From Sipunculus nudus (taxonomy: Eukaryota; Annelida; Sipuncula; Golfingiida; Sipunculidae), in assembly GCA_026874595.1 (NCBI GenBank), contig CM049308.1, positions 13,907,501-13,971,500 of the forward strand: DNA of 64,000 nucleotides. Reading direction: 5' to 3'. Numbering within the stretch: the stretch's first letter is position 1; each line of letters starts with the position of its first letter. Both the position numbers and the translations under genes were made by a program. The notes under the pieces were generated by a model. The model searched no databases and was not told where the DNA came from. It was given only the letters and a program-made list of their open reading frames with translations. This document shows, in pieces, positions 31,768 to 44,687 of the stretch.

Positions 31768-31977
31768 TTTATCAAGTACAGTGGAAAGTTTAAGATGCTC
31801 CACGCATGTCATGCTTTTCAGGAGGCGCCCATGGGGATTTTCCAGCATTTCGAGCTCACTGAGCCGTCAAACGCGGAACAAAACCCAAATGACACCGCTT
31901 TCAATGCGAGGGCTTTGCAGTATTGTAAACAGTTGGGGAATCGTGACCTGTTGCACGAACACCATTTCACATTATAA
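31768..31977 (+). CDS. Weak candidate coding segment, unrecognised
   Basis: A frame from an ATG near 31756-31758 (MAHNFIKYSGKFKMLHACHA...) to the stop at 31975-31977 has a protein-like, non-repetitive composition and locally higher GC. A CAG|GTATGT donor lies at 31996 just after the stop. I find no family match and no clear acceptor, so it may be chance. Confidence 0.15.
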   Translation, partial: FIKYSGKFKMLHACHAFQEAPMGIFQHFELTEPSNAEQNPNDTAFNARALQYCKQLGNRDLLHEHHFTL

Positions 31978-33630
31978 TTACCGTATGGATTTACAGGTAT
32001 GTTGTTATGTATACATTAATAAGTCTCTTTTCATAAAAACCATGATCTTAACATTTTGTCAAATTTATGGGTTGTTAAAAAAAGGTTCAATAATTCCCAC
32101 AACTGAAACACAGTTCGCGGGGGGGGGGGGGGAGGGGAGGTGCACACATAATTTCTCTGGAGACGTTAAAAACATATTAATTTTATAGGGTTTCTATCAA
32201 CAAACAGGTTCTGCAGTCAGAGCCAACAAATCTCCGCCAAAATATTCTTATTAGTCATGTATACACTATTCATGTATGAAGACAGTCACGCTTCAGTAAC
32301 CAGTTTCACCTTGCGAGTGACAGAACAAATATATACGAATAGGCGACTTCTACACAGTGACAAATAAATCGTCCATTGTCAAAAAGGTATTAGGAAAATT
32401 GTTTTATAATGATTCTAATTACTTTCAAAATTTAATGCTTTGTTCATACGGTTTTACCCTATTCCTCCATAGATTTTCGCATAGCACACACAACTTTTGT
32501 GTCAATTTGCATAGGGACAAAGCAGAGAACCACTTATTTCTTTGCCAATTACTTGCACCAAAAGATGTTAACAACAGGCCAATCAGCAAAGGTCAGGACT
32601 GTTGGAATCTATTCATCTTAGCCTGTCTGTTTACTTTGGCAGTTATGCGTTGCATTTTCGCGTGCAAGAGCCTCAGCGACATACATGCGTCTGTTATCAT
32701 GCCTAAGATTATCCTCAGCTGACAAATAAAAACATTTTCCATGATGTCCTCTGAGCACAGGCGCTTGAATTGCTATAAGTGTAGATTTCGGTCAAATGTG
32801 TTACTTTTCTGGGTCCTTTCCTCATAACTATAACTTATCTGACATTTTCCTTGCGTTTTTCACCAATATGGTCCATCTCTTTATTATTTACTTAATAATC
32901 TCATATATTAAGTAGTAACGTTTTATATATATTGCGTTGATTCTTTTCATTTTCTTCAAAGCAAAGTTTTAAACCACAACTCTTCTTCATTTGATAGCTC
33001 AGCTGACTATAAATCATCTGAGCTACAGTTATGGTCCATATTACGTTCGTCAGTCCGTTAGACTGGCACGTGTTGAAACCGTTCGACCTACGAATCCAAA
33101 ATTTGGCATACTGTTAGATGTCCCAAAGATCTCCTATCAAGCCGAAAACTGGGTCACTGCGATTTATTTCCTTTGAAAAATTAAAAAAAAAACCTATATT
33201 TTCCATAAAAAAACTTATTATTACACTTCAGCACTGCCTAATATCCCGAACATAATGCATTTTGTAAAAAATCAGGAAAGATATTACACACTTAACATGA
33301 TAATTTTTTTAAGCTAGAGACTTTTTTTCAGGTATATCATTTTGTTTAATCGAGATTCCATTGTATACCCAAACTTAGCTCTGGATGACACACCACTGGG
33401 GATGTGAACTTCCAGGTTCTCTTCAGTCAGTCAAAATAACAGGCAGACCAAACATTAACACATCCAAGAAAAACTCTAAGACAGTAAGATAAAAAAAATA
33501 TAATAACAAATAAAGGGGTTAGTTACAGATATCGGGGGGGGGGGTGCCGTCAACACAAATAAAGCAGTTATCATGATAGTTCACAGAATCCATTAATCCT
33601 TATAACACTAATCCTCCTAACACAGACACA
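31978..33630. other. No gene seen; repeat fragment near 32996-33170
   Basis: AT-rich. TAGCTCAGCTGA and ATCATCTGAGCTA near 32996-33027 form an imperfect hairpin like the heads of other repeats here, followed by a fragment with no match elsewhere in the window. Poly-G tracts near 32109 and 33534. Confidence 0.45.
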
Positions 33631-34484
33631 GTTCTAAATGTTCCAGTTCACATGACCTCTCGCTCTCACGTGACATCTAGACATTCGGCTAGCCCCTGGC
33701 GTAATACGTGTACACAAAGCACAGTCAAATCCCAGCGTAATACAGATGGACACAAAACAAAACAGGTTCTCACTGCTGTATATAGTTCATCGTCCATAAA
33801 TCACCATTCGCGTGTCGCACACCGAATGTTCGTGTGGAACCCTGAATCAACGGCTCTCTAAACTGTAGTCTACTGTAGCCCTTCAGTAATCGGATGCCGA
33901 ATAAACGCACTCTCTTTAGAAATTCAGCACCATCACAGTATTGCGTCAGGACAAAGTCCCCTTGCCTGTTCCTAGAAGCGCGCACCATCACGAGAATGCC
34001 TGTCTTTCGGCATACAGTACCACTGTTTCTGTAGTACTTTACTGAGTATCAACAATGTGGCCTCCCTCACAACACTGACGCGATTCTTCAACTTGACACA
34101 CAGAAGATAGCAGACCAGCCGGTTGGACTGCTGAAACTCACTCAGGAGGCTACACTCACGTAGCGCGTCGGCTTGTTCTGAAGATAACTGGGATTAACGC
34201 CTTATATGAGACTCCTGACGTCACAACTCCCGCTAGACTTTTCCGCCTGTCAGCACTTCCATCTACGATGTCCGTTGTCAACACGCATCAAAGTTAAGGC
34301 AGACATGTCCCCAAGGATGATTTCTTGGATAAATTACCCTAAACAAATTCGCAGACAAGACGTCGCCTACCAGACAGTTACTGTGGAGACCGTCATACAA
34401 GAGCGGTTCTCACGTGTCTATATGCTACATAGAAATAAACATCAAGGATGCAGGTGGAGCCTACTGATTGCTAAACTGCTTTGA
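33631..34484. other. GC-richer region with CpGs and a CRE site; no gene assigned
   Basis: Higher GC and several CpG-containing words than the surroundings, and a perfect TGACGTCA near 34217. Short frames on both strands are open but unrecognised. It could be a promoter or a repeat; the sequence alone does not decide. Confidence 0.3.
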
Positions 34485-35219
34485 ATTTATAGCAAATGAA
34501 ACACTGTTCATCTTAACTGGGTTTCTCACGTTCATGGCTAAACATGATACTTCATAAAAATAATAAAACTTGAAAAACAATTATCTGGTCACACCTCCTA
34601 TACCTAAATATACAAAGTCACAGTTCTTCGGTTATTAGCATAAAAATAAAATCAGTACCTTAAATTTTGCCAGACCTGGACCATGGCAAGTTCTTTTATG
34701 TATGTACTGTTGATTTAATTTTCACAACATGTAAACGTCAGTATTCAATCTGTTTTCAATCTGAAATTTGAAAATGAAAGCTTGAAATCTAAGCTAGTTA
34801 TTGAATTATTTTAGGCTCTATTATAATAACTTGCATTGTCAACCTGCAGCCAGGCCATTTCTGGTCACTGGAGGTCAGCAATGCCAGGGTACCTGATTTG
34901 TAATGGATCACTGGGGGAGATCCCCTGCTGTGACAGGTGTACAGCTATTCTTATATCCCCCCCCCCCTTCTCCCCACCGAGTGTTATGCAGTAATTATTA
35001 TTGTTTGCACTGTATTTCCTAATTTTTAATGCTGTTTCCACTTAAATATACAAAACATTTCTTGAAATAGTAATTCAAGGAGTAATCCAGGAAATGCCAT
35101 GTTGTGGTAATGTAGCATTTATAAAGAAATCAATTTTCTTTTAAATACTTTTTAATTCAAATATTATTGAACCCATCAGTATGCGTAAATTGATAATATA
35201 TGAGCCAAATTATGAATGA
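34485..35219. other. No gene seen
   Basis: AT-rich with a poly-C run near 34958-34968. Nothing identified. Confidence 0.6.
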
Positions 35220-36045
35220 ATAAAGGCAAAATTTAAAAATGTGAATTCTGCTTCAAGTATTATTTCCAGATATTTATTGTTTTGCAAATTTAAAAGATAT
35301 ATTTTCTTGTTACTACAATTTAATACATAGTATGCATAAAGTGGTGTTATCTGGCAAGATTTAGATATATGATGATGCAATTTAGAATTATGAATCAACT
35401 TTTATATCCAGATATTCATGTTATATCGGAAATATAAAAAAAAATAAAAAACATGAAAAAATTAATGTAATAAAAAAATGAGGATCTAATGCAAACATTT
35501 GTTCATTATTTTCCTTCCTCAGCAGAATGGGAAATAAGGCTTTGTTTGTCCTGTATGTATATGCAGAGGCGTTGTAATTCACAATATTCCCCCTCCCCTT
35601 GGGACATTAATTTTATTGCAAATGTGTAAAATATATAAAATTTAAAAACAATTAGTTTCAGAAATTATAAGATCTTATTGAAACATATTCTTGCCTCAGG
35701 AGCATAAAATGTGATCAGCTCTGTCTGTCCATCATCTCATCCTTATCATTAAATATATATAAATATTGAACTTTTTTCTTATAAGCAATGCTGAAATAAC
35801 TTTCATATGTTATATATATATGGATTTAAGCTATTAAAGTCTGAAATTTGAAAGCAACTGACATATTCAGATGTTTGATATTGCAAATGTATACAATTTA
35901 TAAACTTTATAACAATTAGATATAATAAAAAAGATTAAGATCTAATTGAAACTTCATATATTATTTTCCTGCCTCAACAGAATGAGAGATAAAGTGGTCA
36001 GCTTTGTTTGTCTTTCAGTCTGTCTGTCCATTTTCAAAAAATCAG
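35220..36045. repeat. Degenerate tandem repeat, three units of about 200-270 bp
   Basis: Blocks near 35484, 35672 and 35938 share GATCTAATTGAAAC...CTGCCTCA.CAGAATG.GA.ATAA...CTTTGTTTGTC. Divergent but co-linear. Confidence 0.55.
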
Positions 36046-36133
36046 TTATCAGTTAGACAAAAGAACCCTCCCCAAGAAACCACCACCAAATCCTTGCACT
36101 TGTGGACTGGGGACGTAAGTTATATTGCAACCG

Positions 36134-36341
36134 TCAGGGGCGGATCCAGGATTTAGGAAAAGGGGGGGGGTCCAACCCAGGAGGACAAATGAAAACCCTA
36201 AAAAAAGGTCCTCAGGTGAGAAAAGGGGGGGTCCATGCGGCAAAATTTTGTCAGAAGCCCTTAAAAAACGTTGTTTCTGATAAAAAAAAGGGGGGGGGGG
36301 CCCGGACCCCCTGGACCCCCCCCCCTTGGATCCGCTTCTGA
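36134..36341. mobile_element. MITE with TCAGGGGCGGATCCA ends, 208 bp
   Basis: Left end TCAGGGGCGGATCCAGGATT; the right end TGGATCCGCTTCTGA is its imperfect complement. CCG flanks both sides (36131-36133, 36342-36344). The interior holds poly-G and poly-C runs. Open frames on both strands across it are typical of this short element and not genes. Confidence 0.75.
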
Positions 36342-36345
36342 CCGT

Positions 36346-39300
36346 ATACATTTGATAAAATAATAGAAATATATATTTAATAATATATTATGAAAAATAG
36401 ATCTAACTGAACAAATGTGTAAACTGCTGAACTGTCAACAATTTGTTAAAAAGCCAACCCAATGATCATGGTAAAAGTATAGATCTTATGTTCTCAATCT
36501 GCTCACATGCTACAGTTTCATCATTAGGAAACACATGCTCTGGTAACAAAATATTATTTGCAACAATTACTTATTCATCAATACAAACCAATCATATCAA
36601 ACAGCCATGGCCTTTATTACCTCTTTCTCTCAGACTTTATCTCAAGTTGATATTATTTTAGATTTTACCCTTCAAGGTTAAATTCAGCTGAGCACAGTGA
36701 CCCATGGGTCCCTGTATTATTCAGTTCTAACTCTTTTTGGCTCTATTGGCGCCATCTATTTTTGAAATCTAGTTGAGCTGACTAAGATCAATCATCATTC
36801 AAAGCAGGACAAAGAATAGAGGCCTAGCTTAGAAACCAAATTCAGTGGATGATTTTCAGGCATGGGGTTGCATATATTTGAGAAAATGTCTAAATTTTGT
36901 CGGTTGGGTCAACTTTATTCTTTGCATGGTAAACATCATTCTGGAACCTGAATCCACGATTCTTGAACTTGAGCAGTTCCGTGATCCTGTAAATAAATAT
37001 GTTTAAATCAATATCGGACTCAGACGTACGCCTAAAAGCGAACTATTTTTCATGCATGACACACGATACATACAACATCCACAAGGGGTTTCACATAAAG
37101 TGATATGCACTTGCTGCCCCTGCCACAATAACAAGTTCAATTGAGGTGTCCAGCCCTGGTGCAAGCTGTTAACCTCACAAGTCTTTGATCAGTACCGGTG
37201 GTTTGTCTGCCTCCTCTGCAGCTTTTGTATTTAAACGCAGGGGTTCACATGATACATCTTTAACCTATATATTAAAAAAAATTCTTGTATTTTCTGTATT
37301 CATTTTTTTCTTTGTTTCCGGACCTATGTGACTTTCCTGATCGAAATTTATATTCTAAGTAGCTTTCTGGGCGAAATTGTACGAAGAAAATCATGATCTT
37401 ACACGCCCGGAATGTTCATTTATTTAAAAGGAAATCTCAAGGCAAAATCTACAAGACATTGCAAACCATCTGTGAAAGGATCAGCTTTTGTTTCCGTAAT
37501 TTTATTTCATTAAAGAATAAAGAACAAAATCGGGGTATAAGTGGAATATATATATTTTTAATCTATAAACAAAATATAAATAATCTGACTAAAATATAGA
37601 ATATAGAGTAGTCCACATTCTTAGGGTGACAAATCTGGAGTATTCGACATCATTACAAGACGTATGTTAGACAAAGTGGTTTTGAGAAGACACAATAAAC
37701 CGATACATCTATTAAAATTTGTCTCCACTCTAAGAATGAAACGGGTATAATAATTTTAGCACTCGATAGCTATTACCCGACCTGCTACCATGACGACAAC
37801 CTACAACTGTAGAACAAATCCCGATCTTGTTCTGCCGACTATTTTCTGGAATATCCGGTGGCTTTCATCCTTATGCGTACATGGAAGTTTATCGAGCCTG
37901 AAAGCTATAAACTGTAAATAGAAAGTTCTAATTTCAGATTTGATGTTGTGGTACGGAAGGCAGGCATGATTATTTTAGTATGCTGGAAAAAATAGGCCAA
38001 TAATAAATGACTACATAATACATACTAGTATGTGTAAGTCATATAAGCCTACATGAGTATTCAAGTCCTGATTGCAGACTCGATTAAATAAAGTTTATAA
38101 TTACTCAGACTGGTAAACTGCTTTCAGCATTGCACTCTAAAACTGTATAAGGTTAAAATCAGTCCAGGTATTAAATGAAATACACTATTATACAGTGACT
38201 GAAGTATGAGGCATTGGATCATATACATGTATAGTCGAACTGTATTATACTTTCTGGTTTATGTTCTTTTGAGTTTTATAATTCATGTGTTTCATTTTGC
38301 TCATATAATTTCTGTAGAATGATGTAGTCAACCACAATATAATTTACTGGCATTAAAAAAATAGTCGAGTGGTCGTTTGAGCCGCTAAATAGCTGGTTTC
38401 GAAAATATATAAGATGAAAACTTGCTTTTCATAAATGAAAGGACACATTGACATCATTTGTTAGGACTCTAATCCGTATGAAAATCACATTCCCTCAGCA
38501 ATCAATAAATATCACATATTGTGCTATCAACAAAGCATAAGGGTCCATTCCTCAGTGTTTATTCATTACAGACCCCGCATCTGACAACAATCAAGCCGGC
38601 CCTGAATGATCTATTGTCCTGTTTTTACTTGCCTCCGGCTGCAGTTCGCCTTGACTGGCAGGTCAGGCTGTCCCATCGCGGGATGAATCATAATCACTTT
38701 TTAGGATACGTACGGTAAACTGTTAACATTCACCAGTACGTAACCACTAACACGTAGCAATCGTGTAAATTGTCATGATGTATGGCGCAGAAACGGGAAT
38801 TAGAGGGTATAATAACACAAAATCATATTTCATCCTTTTTGTCCGTGGATGACGAATTATTGGCCAGGGCAGTCGTTTTGGACTGAGAGTATAATATGTA
38901 TGAACCGGCATAGGAATTACCTTCAAAACCACCCGGAAAGCCATATATCCACTCCAAATATAGGCCTTGTGAAGATTTAATCACGAATTTAAGCTCAACA
39001 CTGTCGATTAATCATTTCTTTATATGAGTAAACACACTCAACATGCCTATACTGTACTTGAAAACTTACAATTTGTAGATTTAAGGGAAATGCTAACTGA
39101 GTACAAGCCAACGTTCCATATCACCAAATGTTTATGTGGCCATAATAAGTTAACACACACGAAATAAAATACATGTTGTATCTTTATATAGACCGGGGGA
39201 GGGATGCCGGCTGGCAACTCTGAGGGATAACTGGCGAGGGTTTATGTGATGTTCAGTGTTCAAAATCTTGACTGAATGATAGAAAGCCTATATTGAGACT

Positions 39301-39378
39301 ATTGATTTCTCTATAAAAAAATACGTAAAGGTAGGATTTAAAAAAATACGACGAAGCCAATCAACATAAATACAATTT
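36346..39378. other. No gene assigned
   Basis: About 3 kb of AT-rich sequence. One open stretch at 38569-38660 between an ACAG and a CAG|GTCAGG could be an exon but does not phase-match any neighbour. No repeat family identified. Confidence 0.5.
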
Positions 39379-39496
39379 CGATTCAACAAAAAATTCTTGT
39401 GTAGTCCTACTTACACACAATGAATTAATCATTTGACGATTCAACAAAAATTTCTTGTGTAGGCCTACTTACACACAATGAAATTATCATTTGACG
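39379..39496 (+). repeat. Tandem duplication, 58-bp unit, two copies
   Basis: CGATTCAACAAAAAATTCTT through ATCATTTGA is repeated at a 58-bp offset with few differences. Confidence 0.9.
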
Positions 39497-39783
39497 GAAG
39501 TGTGCCAGAGCAAATTATGGCCAGGCCCAACCTGAATCCGGCATGGCATATTGAAATATATCATTTTCCAACAATACGTGGCAAAAGGACTTATTTATGG
39601 TATAAAACTGTTCTTCTGCAGAGGCCTTAATTTTGTCTTGTGAAAAGATAGACCAGAAAATACAAGACTATCACACAGAGGCCAGCGTCAGGTGGCAAAC
39701 AGGTTGGACATAATTCATAAATTGGTGCAGTTGATGTTAAGATAATCCATAAATTGATGCATTTGATGTTTATTAAGCCATAG

Positions 39784-40010
39784 CTTTGGGAATATTCCAT
39801 AATGGATGCACCTACGGACCAGAAAACGTATTAGCTTTTGACTCCTTCACAGAAGATCGTGTGATTTATGTGACTGCTGCTGGTGTGACGTCACGGGCTG
39901 TATTAAGAACTGACAAACTTTTGCCAGCAGATATTTTAGCCGAAGACTACTTTAAGTTGGTGGCAAAATATCGCGAAACATCAGCACAGGCACCTTTGGC
40001 TTTCTGTGAA
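39784..40010 (+). CDS. Candidate exon, unrecognised protein (exon a)
   Basis: Open for 75 codons between acceptor CCATAG and donor GAA|GTAAGT. It reads LGIFHNGCTYGPENVLAFDS through LAEDYFKLVAKYRE to PLAFCE. The composition is convincingly protein-like, with alternating hydrophobic and charged residues and two Cys. Incoming phase 1, outgoing phase 0. I do not recognise the family. No upstream exon of matching phase was found. Confidence 0.5.
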
Positions 40011-41000
40011 GTAAGTATCGGAGTTCCATCCTTGCGTGGTCCGTCCGTGGCTATATATAATCTGTAATGTAATACAAATATAAGAAAACTATAAAACTAT
40101 AAAACCGAGCAGTTTAATGGACCAAGGATATTTTCGGATTTTAAAGTTGATCCATTTGATACACGAACATTAGCGATTGTTTAAATAAACTGTAAAGCAT
40201 CCGGATTGTAGCATTTTTAAGTCTAGAACTGCGAACTTTATTTGGATTTTCGAGGCTCTGATAATGAGAATATATTTTTTATCAAACAGATAAGGAGATT
40301 AATTGACATAAAGCTAATCACAATAACGTTCAAGTCATATGAATTACATAAACATTTAATCGGATTTTATTATGTTTGCTTAATTTAAAATGCACTCTGA
40401 TATATATAGGGAACTATTTAAAAATACTTTGAACAACAGGTTTAATATTTTAATCATTTAAATTTTCATTGCTTGAAATTTTAGAATTCCTGATGCGGTT
40501 AGTGTATGGATCTTTTTTTTTTTTACTTCACAACGAATGTAAATTTTCTTGCGAAGGTCTTGCAAAAAATATCCCTTTTCTTCGTTTCCGAAACCACGAA
40601 ATTTAAATCCTCATGATTTACTTTTTGTTAAGGGTATTTATAGATAAGTGTTGATGTGGGAGGATTAATCTCCTTCTGATAGCAGAGCACTGAGCATGTA
40701 TGAGGTTAAACGTAGCGTGTTTATAACCTGGTTTGGCGTCAGGGGTAAGGTGTATTGATCGGGATCTATTCTGGACCCGCCACTTTTTGAGTGCCTGGAT
40801 CTGACAGCTTGAGAGAGGGTAACTACGCCGTATTCTGTCGATAGCTTATTCACATTCTTCTCCGTGTTGCTAGGCATCAGTAGACTGTGTGCGGGATAAT
40901 ATACTGTATATACGGATAAAAAACCGCTACACTTCAGTCAACTTGTAGTCTTGTGGAACGGAGAGAAATGAGAAAGTTGTTTAAGGGCGCCAATGGTTCC
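40011..41000. other. Candidate intron; no gene seen
   Basis: AT-rich non-coding sequence. A fragment near 40540-40620 (GCGAAGGTCTTGCAAAAA, then CACGAAATTTAAATCCTC) resembles the foldback repeat in THUMPD2 intron 9. Confidence 0.45.
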
Positions 41001-41242
41001 CTCACTGCTCCCCTCAACACATCTGGCGCAGGCGCAGTGTGAGTATCTCTTGTGAGGTATTAGTCACTCATCTGTCGAACTGCAGCGGGCCGGCAGAAAA
41101 GTGTCATTCCAGCTACGGATGGTGGTATTTTTCCTTCATTCCCATACAACAAAACGGATAATTTCCGTTTTCCGTCACAGAGCTGGACCAACCAGATCGA
41201 AGTAGACGCAGCTTGAAGCGGCAGCTACACCAAGCCTGGTCG
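41001..41242 (+). promoter_or_regulatory. Possible promoter / non-coding first exon
   Basis: Locally GC- and CpG-rich (GGCGCAGGCGCAGTGTG, CTGCAGCGGGCCGGCAG) in an AT-rich setting, ending at a good donor GTCGTG|GTACGT. The next strong acceptor on this strand with a start codon is at 44804-44805, three bases before the ATG of the GPI-type protein, so this could be its 5' UTR exon. Purely positional inference. Confidence 0.25.
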
Positions 41243-43178
41243 TGGTACGTATTCCCAATTTTGTTGCTTATGTTAAGATGTAATATGCCCAAAAAGAGCT
41301 ACAGGCGTGATGCTACATGCCTTCAAGCTGCACAGCGTTGTTTAGTTCAGGGAGGCTGGTGCGCGGGTGATGGATGGACCGTTCAATGTGTTCGGGATCG
41401 AAAATGGTCTGATTTGGCGCGATAATTAACACATGGACAGCAGCTCTAAGTGCGCATGCGTGCATGAACCTGCTTTGATCGGGGAAACCTGTTCTTTTAC
41501 TCATTGGCATAAGGCTGTGTTTTAAACAAAAACATTTTTGCTATCCTGTTTGTTACCTGATTCCAGCATTTCAAGTAACGGAATAAGAAATATAAAACTA
41601 AAGTAAGTCTTCATGGGTTTGTATGACGCATCGAATACTAAGCAATGCGCTATGCAATGAGATGAAGATGATGTGATAATGGTGTGTTCCATCTTTATTA
41701 ATGATACAGAAATTCTACAAGATCTACCAGTTTGTACGTTTCAAATACTTGATAAGTGTTATCCGTTGATATTACGGTCAAGAATGCAGTTGGCAGTTCA
41801 TTTGAGATTGTCACTGATCTAAACCTCGCAGCAGCCTAAGACGATCGATCTGTAAAAACATATGTCACTTCTATGTATGAGTCACCTGCTAAAAATCTGC
41901 CGTTTCTGGCTGCTTCGTCAGCTAATAGAGACTTCCAATCTCCAGCTTCCTATTCATTCCTACTTTACTTAATTTTTCTTGATCCAGCACAGTTTGGAAG
42001 GTTTTTGTTTTACTGATTGGTCCGTCAAAATATTCGATGCCAAATGATAGGACCGTCAAATGATTGATTGTTAAATGGGGTAATCATATTTTTATTAACA
42101 AAAAGAGCTCCGTTTGCGGAATGATCCGTCAATGCTGGACAGTTTAAACCTGAAACGGAAACACTTTTAGGATTTTCAATCGGGCCACAGCAAGTGTCAT
42201 CAATCTGCATCAGATATTATGTATAGACCTTTTTATTATATAAAATATAACCTCATGAGTAATAAATCAGTGTCTGAAATGCAAGTAATAACTCGCTCGG
42301 AAAATCTCTTCCAGGACTGGCATGTAATTTCTTTATCCCACCCATGAGCTATTGTACGTGGTTTTTTCCCTGAAACATTCTTGAATATCCGTCCTATCTT
42401 TGGTTAGAAAGACAACAAGCACACGACCCCTATGTTATAACAGATTCCATTCCTGTCTTGACTAAATATTCTTGTATTTGTGACTTTTTCTCAAGGGAAC
42501 TGTAGTTTGTGTACATTCCAGATACTTAGGGCCTCGATAAAATGTTCTCAGTCAATAATTTATTTGGGCAGCTGTGCTTATCATTGGTGAGCACAATTTT
42601 AGCTGCAGACAGAAAACCTGGAAATAGAAAATGACGCATCTAACGTGATTATCTGGAGATAAGTCACCCGCTTGTTCACCAATAAAGCCTTTTCTTTGAT
42701 TATTTTTGTAGCCCATTAACTGACGGGACTCGAATTGTAAACATTCAACAGGCGCCGTGGACATGTTTTTGCCGAGCATGCGCACTTCGCTTAACGGTCG
42801 TCTGCTGTGAGCCAACATTGCGGGTTTTGGTAGATGAAACCACATACATATGTCCGAGAATCATAAAGAGACCTCACATTTCAAGATGTGATAGCTCTTT
42901 TATCATTTGAAAAATATGTGATATAAATATACACGAACTGTCCATATAGCGGACATGACACTAGGTATCATCCTTTGGGAACAGATGTCGCTCTAGTGAG
43001 GGAAGTGGATTATCTCGCGAAAAACCATCCGCTTTATCACAAATTAACTGATTGCCTTATTTATTAATATTTAGCCCTAAAAATGGCGGAACTCAATTGG
43101 TAGACAAAGAAGCGCCATCATATTAAATGCTCTAAACTATACTCTTGTTCACTAAGACTTAGGCAAAAAAATAAGGTC
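41243..43178. other. No coding exon; diverged duplicated block at 42648-42755 and 43007-43115
   Basis: Two blocks about 360 bp apart share GATTATCT...CCGCTT..TCAC...ACTGA.GG.ACTC-AATTG and AGGCGCC/AAGCGCC ends. The rest is AT-rich with no identified element. Confidence 0.4.
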
Positions 43179-43475
43179 TGGTTCTCAGGCACTTTTTTCA
43201 GAAATCATTGTGGGCGGGTAGTTTTTTATTTTAATTTTTTTTTTGTATGTTTCGATAAAAATGTCAGATGATAAGGGAAAAGCATGATGATAACAGATTT
43301 ATTTTGCTAAAGCACTACATAACAAAGTAAATTTTATCAAAATTGTATGATTTTATCTTTTTGAAAGAGATTTCAGAGCGGCTGGAGCTCAACAGTAGTA
43401 AGTTTATATTGAAAATTAAAATAAAATGTTTTCATGCGGGAGTTTAAAATTGACGCGGGCGGTGCCTGAGAACCA
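43179..43475. mobile_element. MITE with TGGTTCTCAGGCAC ends, 297 bp
   Basis: Fourteen-base perfect terminal inverted repeat TGGTTCTCAGGCAC (43179-43192) and complement (43462-43475). GGGCGGG-type blocks lie subterminally on both sides. The interior is AT-rich and non-coding. No target duplication is clear. Confidence 0.6.
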
Positions 43476-43780
43476 TACTTTGTATATATTTTGGCCTTAT
43501 CTATTGAATTTTCGAAAGGTCTCTGAGACTAAATGATTACGTAGTTTGGTAATAACGTGAATGCAGGCCTAAAGCACTAATTTGATATGAAACTGTGATG
43601 ATGATAAATAGTATTAACAACAATCTGGGTAATTCTTGGTATCCCCCCCCCCCCTTCTAAAATCTTGTATCCTCCGGCTCCCTCACCAGTGACCATAGCC
43701 ACCAGACTGAGACTTTAATTATTGGATTAAGAAAGTGTAACCTATAGACTCTTTATTTTAATCCCATTTATGTTTTCTAG

Positions 43781-43912
43781 ACCTCACCATGCGAGTCCGA
43801 GTTCTTAAGGTTCAGGAAGAAGTGCACCTTCTTCGAGATCGAGTCATCAAGAACTCGTGTTCGATTCCAAGTGCAGTCCAACAAACAGAAATTATCAAAA
43901 TGGAAATTTCAG
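43781..43912 (+). CDS. Candidate exon, unrecognised protein (exon b)
   Basis: 44 codons in phase 0 between TTTTCTAG and CAG|GTTACC: TSPCESEFLRFRKKCTFFEI through QSNKQKLSKWKFQ. Another frame starting at ATG 43789 is also open, so the frame choice depends on joining to exons a and c, which are both phase 0 here. The donor is weak. Confidence 0.4.
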
Positions 43913-44197
43913 GTTACCGCAATATTTTTGTTAGTTAACACGTTTCCTGCTTGATTGTTCAGTTATATTTAGCTCCCGATGCAGAGCTCAAGCCTGGTAT
44001 ACAGTCTTATTTTGTAATATTTAATTCGGTCCATGTTTCATTTTTCATTGTACCTCACTTTTTTTAAATTATATGAGAATTTGTAAATAAAAATATCAGC
44101 AAATTGCAATTGGCATCCCCATGATGAAAAGGACTGAAAATTTATTACTTCTCTTCCTAAAATAAGAAGGCCATCAGTCTTGGATAAGTATCCAATT

Positions 44198-44687
44198 TTA
44201 AAGGGACATAATCAGGGGTTACATTATGCCTATTCTTTCACACTGTCAGTTCAAAACCATCCCAGCACACGGTCTCAGTACCATGCATACGGCTGTTTGA
44301 CACTTTGTTATGATTCTGCGTGTTGTAAACACAGTCAATGTGTGTCTGTTTACCATAACAAGGCGGCGTGACCGGAGGTCCGATTGTGAGCTGCAGCACG
44401 CGGTGTTTCAGCCAGCGGGAACATGTATTACATGTTCTGGGCCAAGTCAGTCAGCGCATTTCCTGACTCACACGTGTTCTTTCTCCGCGATGCACTCTGC
44501 CCAACTCACTGTGTTAATGTTGACCCCTGTGATCGCGCCCGGTCCAATGTTTTTAAAACTCATTTACATAAGTAAGCAAACGGTTTGAAGGCAATATTTG
44601 CCAAGTACAGATTTATTTTTAAGGGAAGAAGTAATTTTTCATGTTAATTCAACATGCTTAAAAGGTGATTGGGCCGCTTTAAGACTG
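44198..44687. repeat. Possible TTAAAG-ended MITE
   Basis: The left edge TTTAAAGGGACATAATCAGG and the right edge GGTGATTGGGCCGCTTTAA are partly complementary (about 12 of 17). A GC-richer interior with open frames but no protein match. Tentative. Confidence 0.3.

Noticed and set aside
33770-33991. 73-codon minus-strand frame in the GC-richer patch
   Set aside because: Composition is plausible, but there is no recognised domain or gene context; possibly part of an unnamed repeat.
36049-36351. 100-codon minus-strand and 79-codon plus-strand frames
   Set aside because: Both lie across a MITE with inverted ends and G/C homopolymers.
38569-38660. Exon candidate between ACAG and CAG|GTCAGG
   Set aside because: Open in one frame and protein-like, but its end phase does not fit the next candidate exon and no homologue is recognised.
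43789-43912. Alternative coding frame MRVRVLKVQEEVHLLRD in exon b
   Set aside because: Open and coiled-coil-like, but it ends in phase 1, and exon c has a stop in that phase.
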